From assembly GCA_050299335.1 (NCBI GenBank), contig JBNKVT010000001.1, positions 17,857 to 81,856 of the forward strand: a stretch of DNA of 64,000 nt, read 5' to 3'. The notes under the pieces are model-generated. The model did not search any database. It had not been told where the DNA came from and was given only the letters and a program-made list of their open reading frames with translations. Source of the stretch: JBNKVT01 sp050299335 (lineage in GTDB: Bacteria > Pseudomonadota > Alphaproteobacteria > Rhodobacterales > Rhodobacteraceae). This document shows, piece by piece, positions 42,989-50,197 of the stretch; within the stretch, counting starts at the first letter, position 1; the number at the start of each line of letters is the position of its first letter. Both the position numbers and the translations under genes were made by a program.

Positions 42989-44338
42989 TTATCCGGCGAC
43001 CTCTTCGCCTTTCAGGCCGATCTCGAACTGGTCGAGATAGGCGTTGGGCGTGCGGCCGTCATAGGTGATCCCGTCGATGAACTCCGACTGCGGGGCCTTG
43101 TAGCCATCGGTGTCCCAGGGGAAATCCGCCTCGTCCGCCAGACCTTCCTCGACCAGCAGGCGGGCGGCCTCCAGGTAGATTTCGGGCTGATAGACCGAGC
43201 GGGCGACCTCGTCATACCAGCTGTCGGGCTTGGCCTCGGCGATCTGGCCCCAGCGGCGCATCTGGGTCAGGTACCAGACGGCATCCGAGTAGTAGGGATA
43301 GGTGGCGTTGTAGCGGAAGAAGACGTTGAAATCAGGTACTTCGCGCACGTCCCCCTTCTCGTATTCGAAGGTACCGGTCATCGAGTTGGCGATGACGTCA
43401 TAGTCAGCCCCGACATATTCCGACCGCGACAGGATCTCGACCGCCTCGGGACGGTTGGCATTGTCGTTCTCGTCCAGCCAGATGGCGGCCCGGATCAGCG
43501 CCTTGGTGATGGCCAGCGTGGTGTTGGGGTTCGCTTCGGTGAATTCCTTGGTCAGCCCGAAGACCTTCTCGGGGTTATCCTTCCAGATTTCATAATCGGT
43601 AATCACCGGCACCCCGATGCCCTTGAACACCGCCTGCTGGTTCCACGGCTCCCCGACGCAATACCCGTCGATGGTCCCGGCCTCCAGCGTCGCTGGCATC
43701 TGCGGCGGCGGGGTCACCGAAAGCAGCACATCGGCATCGATCTGCCCCGAGATATCATCGGGCGAATAATACCCCGGATGCAGCCCCCCGGCGGCCAACC
43801 AGTAGCGCAGCTCGTAATTATGGGTCGAAACCGGGAAGACCATGCCCATGTTGAACGGCTTGCCCTCATCCTTGTAGCTCTGCACCACCGGCGCCATGGC
43901 CGAGGCCGAGATCGGGTGAATCGGCAATCCGTCCTCGCCGGTGGGGATGTTGGGCTTCATCTCTTCCCAGACGGCGTTCGACACAGTGATGCCGTTGCCA
44001 TTCAGGTCCATCGAGAAGGGGGTCACGATATGCGCCTCGGTGCCATAACCGATGGTCGCGGCCAGCGGTTGCCCCGCCAGCATATGCGCCCCGTCCAGCT
44101 GCCCGTCGATGACGCGGTCCAGAAGGACCTTCCAGTTCGCCTGCGGCTCCAGGGTGACGAACAGCCCCTCATCCTCGAAATAGCCCATCTCGTAGGCAAT
44201 CGCGAGCGGTGCCATGTCGGTCAGTTTGATGAAGCCGAAAGTCAGCTCGTCCTTTTCGACCTCCAGCCACTCGGCGCTGGCGGCCGAGGCGCCAAGCAGG
44301 AGGGCAAGGGTAGACGGGATCAGGTGTTTTACTCTCAT
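42989..44338 (-). CDS. nrtA: nitrate ABC transporter substrate-binding protein
   Basis: A 449-residue periplasmic binding protein of the NrtA/CmpA family that captures nitrate (possibly nitrite) for NrtB-NrtCD. Signal peptide MRVKHLIPSTLALLLGASAASA ends at ASA before EW. Pattern blocks of the family include FGFIKLTDMAPLAIAYEMGYF, the GAHMLAGQPLA ligand loop and DGYCVGEPWNQQA. ATG at 44338 sits ten bases after a hairpin and T7 tract, so its expression is likely set by NasST antitermination. It begins the structural part of the cluster. Confidence 0.94.
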   Translation of the reverse strand: MRVKHLIPSTLALLLGASAASAEWLEVEKDELTFGFIKLTDMAPLAIAYEMGYFEDEGLFVTLEPQANWKVLLDRVIDGQLDGAHMLAGQPLAATIGYGTEAHIVTPFSMDLNGNGITVSNAVWEEMKPNIPTGEDGLPIHPISASAMAPVVQSYKDEGKPFNMGMVFPVSTHNYELRYWLAAGGLHPGYYSPDDISGQIDADVLLSVTPPPQMPATLEAGTIDGYCVGEPWNQQAVFKGIGVPVITDYEIWKDNPEKVFGLTKEFTEANPNTTLAITKALIRAAIWLDENDNANRPEAVEILSRSEYVGADYDVIANSMTGTFEYEKGDVREVPDFNVFFRYNATYPYYSDAVWYLTQMRRWGQIAEAKPDSWYDEVARSVYQPEIYLEAARLLVEEGLADEADFPWDTDGYKAPQSEFIDGITYDGRTPNAYLDQFEIGLKGEEVAG

Positions 44339-44344
44339 GTCTCT

Positions 44345-44400
44345 CTCACAAAAAAAGCCCAACGCGCCGAGCCGGACAGGCTGACGGTTGAGCGGCGTTG
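44345..44400 (-). promoter_or_regulatory. leader terminator / NasT antitermination target before nrtA
   Basis: Read on the minus strand, CAACGCCG...CGGCGCGTTG forms a stem with a two-base bulge and an inner AGCC-GGCT stem, followed by GGGC and T7 ten bases before the nrtA ATG. A terminator placed immediately before the first structural gene, next to nasT-nasS, is the hallmark of ANTAR-protein antitermination. The upstream leader also contains GTTG-ACAGG-CAAC (around 44444-44456) and a CCGCG/CGCGG hairpin (44469-44481), candidates for the NasT-binding stem-loops. Confidence 0.65.
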
Positions 44401-44506
44401 CTCTGGTGGATTTCCCTGGGCGAAGGGGAGCGAGACAGACCCCGTTGCCTGTCAACAAGGACGAAATGCCGCGAATCGCGGGGAGAAGTCAATGGTGACT
44501 GGCGTG

Positions 44507-44528
44507 TTTTTGCGCAGTGCAGCAAAAA
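44507..44528. promoter_or_regulatory. palindromic operator candidate upstream of nrtA
   Basis: Arms TTTTTGC and GCAAAAA are separated by eight bases containing GCAGTGCA, giving a 22-bp dyad between the nasS terminator and the nrtA leader. The TGC-N-GCA character fits an NtrC-type activator site, but no -24/-12 promoter could be placed confidently. Confidence 0.45.
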
Positions 44529-44533
44529 TGCGC

Positions 44534-44566
44534 GAGAAAAAGGCAGAATTCCCCGGAATGATGCCT
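44534..44566 (-). terminator. terminator after nasS
   Basis: The nested stem AGGCA-TC-ATTCC-GG-GGAAT-TC-TGCCT is nearly perfect and is followed by T5 on the minus strand (44566 down to 44536). It starts six bases past the nasS stop. It separates nasTS from nrtA onward, so the structural genes need their own promoter in 44400-44530. Confidence 0.85.
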
Positions 44567-44571
44567 AAAAA

Positions 44572-45735
44572 TCAGACATCCGGGTCGAAAGTGGCACCGT
44601 CGAAGAAAGTATCGGGGCCGATGGCGACCTGGGCGGAGCCGGTCTCGGTCAGGACCGCCTCGGCCAGCGTCCCTTCGACCTTGGAGGAAGCAGGCGGCGT
44701 GATCCGGTTCTCGGGATCGATCGCGGCGCGGTAGAGATCGGGGCGGAAACAGTCGCGGGCGGTCCTGCGGGCCTCGGAGACCGAGACACCAAGGCCGGGG
44801 GCAAGGCGGCTGGCGATCCATTCTGCAGCGCTGCGCCATGGGAAGTTCACGGCACCCCCGCCGAGGCGCATCAGATAACGGTGCGCACCAAGCTCCCCCG
44901 CCCCGTTCAGCACCACCTCGCCGGTCAGCGCCCGCTCGATCACCTCCGCCGGGACGCCGAGATAGCGCGGCTGGGCAAGGATTTCGGCCAGCGTGCCCGT
45001 GGAGGCGGGATCGGCGACCCAGTCCGAGGCGCGGTGCAGCGCTTGCATCAGACGGGCGAACAGTTCGGGATTGGCCTCGTGCCAGTCGCGGCGGGTGCCG
45101 AGCACTTTTTCCGGCGCCGCGGTCCAGATACCCGCGCCCGGCAGCAGGATTTCGGCATCGCCATCCTCGACGGCGCGGCTGCCCCAGGGTTCGCCGACCA
45201 TGAAGGCATCGATCTCGCCGGCACGCAGCACCTCGCCGAGGACCGGCGGCGGGGCGGTGACGAACTCAATGGCATCGCCACCGGGCAGGCCCTGGAACAG
45301 ATAGGAGACCAGCAGTCGGTGCATGGATTGCGGAAACGGGATGCCGATCCGCAAGGGCCGGTCGTCGAAGACCTGCAGCATGGCGCGGGCCGTGGCGGCG
45401 GGATCGGCGAAACGCCCTCCCTTGGCCCGAACCCGCTCGGCGATCAGGCGGGTTGTGGTCAGGGTGTTTCCGTTGACCGAGAGGATGAAGGGCGCGTCGA
45501 TGCGGGTCGAGATCGGCCAGACGCCCAGCGACGAGGCCAGCGCCATCGGCGCCAGCATATGGGCCACGGGATAGATCCCGACCGCGATCTTGTCGCGGAT
45601 ATTGGACCAGGACGCCTCCCGCCGCAGATCGAGATCAATCCCCATTTCGGCGGCGAACCCCATGTCCTGGGCGGCGACCAGCACGGCGCAGTCGGTCAGC
45701 GGAATGAACCCGCAGGCAACCGTGTCGAGGCTCAC
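44572..45735 (-). CDS. nasS: nitrate sensor protein NasS
   Basis: A 387-residue homologue of the NrtA binding protein without a signal peptide, so it stays in the cytoplasm. In Paracoccus and other bacteria NasS holds NasT inactive and releases it when nitrate or nitrite binds. The ligand-binding family blocks are present: GFIPLTDCAVLVAAQDMGF, AHMLAPMALAS and DAFMVGEPWGSRA. Its start overlaps the nasT stop in an ATGA. The order nasT-nasS upstream of the structural genes matches the nasTSABGHC arrangement of Paracoccus. Confidence 0.93.
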   Translation of the reverse strand: MSLDTVACGFIPLTDCAVLVAAQDMGFAAEMGIDLDLRREASWSNIRDKIAVGIYPVAHMLAPMALASSLGVWPISTRIDAPFILSVNGNTLTTTRLIAERVRAKGGRFADPAATARAMLQVFDDRPLRIGIPFPQSMHRLLVSYLFQGLPGGDAIEFVTAPPPVLGEVLRAGEIDAFMVGEPWGSRAVEDGDAEILLPGAGIWTAAPEKVLGTRRDWHEANPELFARLMQALHRASDWVADPASTGTLAEILAQPRYLGVPAEVIERALTGEVVLNGAGELGAHRYLMRLGGGAVNFPWRSAAEWIASRLAPGLGVSVSEARRTARDCFRPDLYRAAIDPENRITPPASSKVEGTLAEAVLTETGSAQVAIGPDTFFDGATFDPDV

Positions 45736-46313
45736 GACAACAGCCCCGCGGCGGTTACGAGGTTTTCGGCCACCTCGCCCACCCGCTTGCCCTGATCCAT
45801 CGCGGTCTTGCGCAACAGCGCATAAGCCTCGTCCTCGGTCACCCCCTTGGCCTTGATCAGCAGCCCCTTGGCCCGGTCGATCATCTTGCGCTCGGCAAGG
45901 GCGGTCTTGGTGGCGTTCAACTCGGCGCGCAGGCGCGAGAAGGCATGGAACCGCGCAATCGCCGTGTCGAGAATCGACTTGATCCGCTCCGATTGCAGCC
46001 CGTCGACCACATAGGCACTGACCCCGGCCTCGATGGCGGCCTGGGCAAAGGACGGATCGGCCTTGTCGACGAACATCGCCACAGGACGTTCCAGCGGCAG
46101 CGAGGCCTGGGTGATCTCGGCGAACATGTCGCGGCTGGGGTTTTCGAGATCGATCAGGATGACGTCGGGCTGCAATTCGGCGAGTTTGCGCGCCAGACCG
46201 GCATTGTCCCCGATCACCGAAACCCTGAAATCGCCCTTGTCGGCGAGCCCGTCGACGATCTTCAACGCCCGCTCGCGATTCTCATCGACAACAACTATGT
46301 GCAACTGAGCCAT
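45732..46313 (-). CDS. nasT: ANTAR-domain antiterminator NasT
   Basis: A 193-residue regulator with an N-terminal receiver-like domain (VVVDENRERA, Asp55 in ILIDLENPS) and a C-terminal ANTAR RNA-binding domain (about residues 125-185: AERKMIDRAKGLLIKAKGVTEDEAYALLRK). Freed from NasS by nitrate, it is expected to bind two-stem leader RNA and let transcription pass a terminator before nrtA. It begins the cluster. A TATAAT hexamer lies about 150 bp upstream (46471-46466 on the minus strand). Confidence 0.94.
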   Translation of the reverse strand: MAQLHIVVVDENRERALKIVDGLADKGDFRVSVIGDNAGLARKLAELQPDVILIDLENPSRDMFAEITQASLPLERPVAMFVDKADPSFAQAAIEAGVSAYVVDGLQSERIKSILDTAIARFHAFSRLRAELNATKTALAERKMIDRAKGLLIKAKGVTEDEAYALLRKTAMDQGKRVGEVAENLVTAAGLLS

Positions 46314-46732
46314 GGGATTCGCCTCTACTCCGGGCGGATGTTGCGACGCAACAAGTATTTTCGCAACGCCGCAATCGGTCTCAGTTTTGTATTAAGGTTA
46401 AGCGGTCCGAAAAGCCGGGTGGAACCAAAACCGGAAATTAACCTCACGACGGGCGGCGAAACACCATTATACAAGCCTTTCCAGCCGTATAGCACAAAGT
46501 CCCGGTAACGTTGCTTACTGTTGGGATTTGCCGAAAATTGTCGGCATTCCGAGACGGGCATTAACCCGCCGTTATCCGCCTTTGCCTAGCTTCTGGCCTG
46601 CGACCGAGGGGTTGGCGCGGTTGGCCCGAAACATGGCTTTGCCGCAACCGTCAGAATGGCGTTCGATCGCCGCGTATAGCGGTACAAACTTAAAACGTGG
46701 TGTCGAACGCACCGCGCGCAAAGGGAACTATC
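46314..46732. other. 419-bp divergent regulatory region between nasT and flagellin
   Basis: No gene is seen. It must contain promoters for nasTS (minus) and fliC (plus). On the minus strand a perfect TATAAT (46471-46466) has only a weak -35 (TGCTAT, 17-bp spacing). GCCGA-AAATTG-TCGGC forms a small hairpin at about 46532-46547. No convincing sigma-28 promoter for flagellin could be placed by eye. Confidence 0.5.
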
Positions 46733-48001
46733 ATGTCCAGTATTCTTACCAACAACAGTGCAATGGTCGCGTTGCAGACGCTCAAGTCGATCAACAAGAA
46801 CCTTGCCATGACCCAGAACGAGATTTCGACCGGTAAGTCGATCTCTTCGGCCAAGGACAACTCGGCCATCTGGGCGATCTCCCAGGTGATGGAATCGGAT
46901 GTCGCCGGCTTCTCGGCCATCTCCGACTCGCTGTCGCTCGGGACCTCCACCGTTGCGGTTGCCCGCGACGCGTCCGAACAGATCACCAACCTGCTGAAGC
47001 AGGTGAAGGACAAAGTCGTCGCCGCGCAGGAAAGCAACGTCGACCGCGACAAGATCCAGGACGATATCGGCGCGCTGCGCGATCAGGTGGCTTCCATCGT
47101 CGGGGCGGCCCAGTTCAACGGGCTGAACCTGCTGACCGGCACCGAAGCTGTCGAAATCCTTTCTTCGCTCGACCGCGATTCGGACGGCACGGTGACGGCG
47201 TCGAACATCACGGTGAACCGCCAGAACCTCGACACCAATGACGGTGCTGTGGACGCCTCGGGCACCTATGCCGCCGGTTCGGGTACTGTCGGTGCGGCTT
47301 CGGCCACGCTGAACGCGACCCAGACCCAGAGCTACACCATCGCCGGTGTTGCCGAGGGCATCGCCTTCTCCATCGGTCTGACCGGTACAGACGCCGACTC
47401 GTCGACCTTCGTGCCGGGCGACTACACCACCGCTGCCACGGTCGCTGGTGCCTCGGAAATCTTCTATGTCGCGACCGCCACGGACACGGCTGAAGATGTC
47501 GCCAACGGTCTGGTCGCCGCCTGGGAAGCCTATGTCGACGCTAACAGCCTCGATACCGATGTTCTGGACTTCTCGGTCAACGGGTCGGGTCAGCTGGTCG
47601 CCACTTCGACGGTGACCGACGCCACCGACACCATCGCGGTCCGCGTTGACAGCGTCACCGGCGACAACACCCAGGCCGGTGGCCTGAACGCTCTGGCCAA
47701 CATGGACGTCACCACGGACGAGGGTGCCGACCAGGCGCTGACCGATATCGAGACGCTTATCCAGACCTCGATCGACGCCGCGGCGCAGTTCGGTTCGGTC
47801 CAGGGCCGGATCGAGATCCAGAACGAGTTCATCGGCAAGCTGACCGATTCGCTCAAGTCCGGTATCGGTGCCATGGTCGATGCCGACATGGAAGAGGCTT
47901 CGGCCCGTCTGCAGGCCCTGCAGGTGCAGCAGCAGCTGGGTATCCAGTCGCTGTCGATCGCCAACCAGGCACCGCAGAATATCCTCGCCCTCTTCCGGTA
48001 A
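46733..48001 (+). CDS. fliC: flagellin
   Basis: A 422-residue filament protein exported by the flagellar type III system. The N-terminal D0/D1 helices (SSILTNNSAMVALQTLKSIN, NEISTGKSISSAKDN) and C-terminal D1/D0 (SVQGRIEIQNEFIGKL, QQQLGIQSLSIANQAPQNILALF) are conserved. Between about residues 150 and 330 is a Thr/Ala/Asp-rich, surface-exposed variable domain. ATG at 46733 is preceded by AAGGGAA. It heads a fliC-flaF-flbT-DUF1217 group. Confidence 0.97.
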   Translation: MSSILTNNSAMVALQTLKSINKNLAMTQNEISTGKSISSAKDNSAIWAISQVMESDVAGFSAISDSLSLGTSTVAVARDASEQITNLLKQVKDKVVAAQESNVDRDKIQDDIGALRDQVASIVGAAQFNGLNLLTGTEAVEILSSLDRDSDGTVTASNITVNRQNLDTNDGAVDASGTYAAGSGTVGAASATLNATQTQSYTIAGVAEGIAFSIGLTGTDADSSTFVPGDYTTAATVAGASEIFYVATATDTAEDVANGLVAAWEAYVDANSLDTDVLDFSVNGSGQLVATSTVTDATDTIAVRVDSVTGDNTQAGGLNALANMDVTTDEGADQALTDIETLIQTSIDAAAQFGSVQGRIEIQNEFIGKLTDSLKSGIGAMVDADMEEASARLQALQVQQQLGIQSLSIANQAPQNILALFR

Positions 48002-48014
48002 GGGCAGATCAAGC

Positions 48015-48040
48015 GGACGGGCGTTTTCGGACGCCCGTCC
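48015..48040 (+). promoter_or_regulatory. stem-loop after flagellin
   Basis: A perfect 10-bp stem (GGACGGGCGT against ACGCCCGTCC) with a six-base loop starts 14 bp past the fliC stop. There is no T run, so it may act as a partial terminator or stabiliser, letting fliC mRNA exceed that of flaF-flbT. Confidence 0.6.
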
Positions 48041-48120
48041 GGACCGAACAGAAAGTTTGAAGCTGCGTTCCTGACAGGATGGCCGCCCTGACGTACCGAG
48101 TTGAAGAGGATAACCCCGAC

Positions 48121-48495
48121 ATGCAGTCCGCAGCTCTCGCCCAGAATGCATATGGCAATGCCAATGCGTATATGCCGCTTGGCCGCGATACCGAATACCG
48201 CGCCTTCGCCAAAGTGACCCGCCAACTCGCCGAACCGCGCGAAGGTGGAGCCAGCTTCGCCAATCTCGTCCGGGCGCTGCACGAGAACAACCGTCTCTGG
48301 GCGATCATTGCCCAGGATGTCGCCTCGAACGGCAACGAACTGGATGCCAAGCTGCGGGCTCAGCTCTTCTATCTCTTCGAATTTTCCGCTCAGCATTCGC
48401 GCAAGGTCATGGCCGGGGACGCAAACCCCGAAATCCTCGTCGAAATCAACACCTCGATCATGCGCGGCCTCCGGGCCGGGAAAGCAGAGGCCTGA
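48121..48495 (+). CDS. flaF: flagellar biosynthesis regulator FlaF
   Basis: A 124-residue cytosolic protein needed for flagellin production in alphaproteobacteria, acting against FlbT on flagellin translation and secretion. The family pattern is present in the YRAFAKVTRQL block, ALHENNRLWAIIAQDVA and LFEFSAQHSRKV. ATG at 48121 is preferred to an upstream in-frame ATG. Its stop directly abuts the flbT start. Confidence 0.92.
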   Translation: MQSAALAQNAYGNANAYMPLGRDTEYRAFAKVTRQLAEPREGGASFANLVRALHENNRLWAIIAQDVASNGNELDAKLRAQLFYLFEFSAQHSRKVMAGDANPEILVEINTSIMRGLRAGKAEA

Positions 48496-49002
48496 ATGTC
48501 CGGCCTGGTCCTCAAGCTCGGCCCCCGCGAGAGGGTGATGGTCAACGGCGTTGTGATGGAGAATGGCGACAAGCGGACGCGTCTCAACATCGTCACCCCG
48601 GATGCCAATGTCCTCCGGCTGCGTGACGCCATCCACCCGCATGAGGCGAACACGCCGGTCAAGCGGGTGGTCTATATCGCCCAACTGATCCTCGCCGGCG
48701 AGGCGGACCGGGACCTGGCAAAACGCCAGCTCCTGACCGGGATCGAGCAGCTGAGCCATGTGTTCTCGGACGCCGAAAGCCGGGTCAGCCTGGACCGGGC
48801 AACCGAGTGCATCCTGGCAGAAAACTACTATCCCGCTCTGAAGGCCTTGCGTTCGCTGATGGGGCGGGAGGCGCGATTGTTCAAGCAGTCGCAGGAAAAG
48901 TCCTCGGGTGGGGCAATGGTTGAAGGCCCAGATCGGTCAGATATCCGCACCGCTTCCGGCGATCGGACAAAGGGTGCTCCGCACAGCGTGCCAGTGTCAT
49001 GA
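48496..49002 (+). CDS. flbT: flagellin mRNA regulator FlbT
   Basis: A 168-residue protein of the FlbT family, which in Caulobacter binds the flagellin mRNA leader and limits its translation until the hook is complete. Conserved features: LKLGPRERVMVNGVVMENG at the start, KRVVYIAQLILAG and AENYYPALKALRSLM. The last 25 residues are a hydrophilic tail slightly beyond the core. It begins the base after the flaF stop and overlaps the next gene by four bases (ATGA). Confidence 0.94.
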   Translation: MSGLVLKLGPRERVMVNGVVMENGDKRTRLNIVTPDANVLRLRDAIHPHEANTPVKRVVYIAQLILAGEADRDLAKRQLLTGIEQLSHVFSDAESRVSLDRATECILAENYYPALKALRSLMGREARLFKQSQEKSSGGAMVEGPDRSDIRTASGDRTKGAPHSVPVS

Positions 49003-49829
49003 CCTACACGCCGGTCGCGCCAATTTCTGGTATCGGAGGGCTGCGGTTTCTGGACCGGACCTGGGACACCCAGTTCAAGGCCTTCGAATCCCAGGCGCAG
49101 TTGACCCGCGACATTGCCTATTTCGAGGAAAACATCGCCGGTATCAACAGCGCCGAGGACCTGGTCGCCGACCGCCGACTCCTGCGTGTGGCGTTGGGGG
49201 CCTTCGGACTGGATGAGGAGATTGGCAAGAAGTATTTCATCGGTCGCATCCTCGCCGAAGGCACGGATGACCCGCAATCTCTGGCCAACCGCTTTGTCGA
49301 TCCGCGCTATCGGAAATTCTCCGAAGCCTTCGGGTTTGGCAATATCCTCGGGCCCCACAATGCCTCGCCAGGCTTTGCGACTTCGGTGGTGGCCCAGTTC
49401 AGGGAGCGGCAATTCGAGATTGCCATCGGCGATGCCGACCAGAGCCTGCGGCTTGCGGTCGGCTTCCGGCGCGAGATCGCCGAATATGCAACTTCCGGGA
49501 ACGCTGCCAGTTCGGCCTGGTTCTCGATTCTCGGCTCCCCACCGCTGCGGCGGGTATTCGAACAGGCCTTCTCCCTGCCGACCGAATTCGGCGCGCTGGA
49601 TGTCGACAAGCAGAAGGAAACGCTGCAGAAACGATCCGCCGCACTATTCGGCAGCACCTCATTGGAGGTCTTCCAGGATTCGGCGAATGTGGAACGGCTG
49701 CTGAACCAGTTTCTGGCCAAGAGCCAGATCAGAGCCCAAGCGAGTGGAACGAGCAGCCAGTTCGTGGCCCTGAGCATTCTCTCGTCCTCCGGTGGCGGTA
49801 GCGGAATCGCGTCCCTGCTGGGCGGGTAG
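48999..49829 (+). CDS. DUF1217 flagellar protein
   Basis: A 276-residue soluble, largely helical protein of DUF1217, found almost only in flagellar loci of Rhodobacterales and relatives. Patterns include VADRRLLRVALGAFGLDEEI, FIGRILAEGT and RFVDPRYRKFSEAFGFG. Function unknown; secretion or a filament/junction role is possible. It overlaps flbT by four bases, so it is part of the flagellin operon. No terminator is obvious after it. Confidence 0.88.
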   Translation: MTYTPVAPISGIGGLRFLDRTWDTQFKAFESQAQLTRDIAYFEENIAGINSAEDLVADRRLLRVALGAFGLDEEIGKKYFIGRILAEGTDDPQSLANRFVDPRYRKFSEAFGFGNILGPHNASPGFATSVVAQFRERQFEIAIGDADQSLRLAVGFRREIAEYATSGNAASSAWFSILGSPPLRRVFEQAFSLPTEFGALDVDKQKETLQKRSAALFGSTSLEVFQDSANVERLLNQFLAKSQIRAQASGTSSQFVALSILSSSGGGSGIASLLGG

Positions 49830-50197
49830 CCCCGGGCTTGACCGGACTTCAGGGCTGAAACTGTGTCTGTCTGCCGATATGATCGTGGACCGGTACCCGG
49901 ATGGCGCAGCATGTGGGGCCGCATTCGTAAGGTCGAGCATCGGTCGCGGACGTCGATTTAGAGCGTGTCACGCCTGACCAGAGTCATGTATTCAATCCAA
50001 CCCGCGAGGCGGCGTTTACGAAGCAAATGCGTCTCGAGGGATGGATTGAATGCGACCTGGTGCGACATGTTCAGGACGGCAATCCGCGATCACCGGGTTC
50101 GCCAATACGGAAGAGCAGCTGACATGCTCCCCGTAAGTGCAAGCTCGTAGGGTTCACGCGTCTTGCGGGCCGGTCCGACCATGTATCAGTCTTCGGC
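49830..50197. other. 368-bp gap between convergent DUF1217 and uvrC genes, with a long hairpin
   Basis: No gene is supported. It contains a long imperfect stem with outer 10-base arms ATTCAATCCA (49991-50000) and TGGATTGAAT (50042-50051). Inner pairing continues: CGAGGCG with CGTCTCG and GCGTTT with AAATGC. Weaker pairing extends outward. This looks like another palindromic repeat element rather than a gene or terminator. Confidence 0.6.

Noticed and set aside
49830..50197. tRNA or small RNA after the flagellin operon
   Set aside because: The stem does not fold as a cloverleaf and has no CCA or T-loop consensus; treated as a palindromic repeat.
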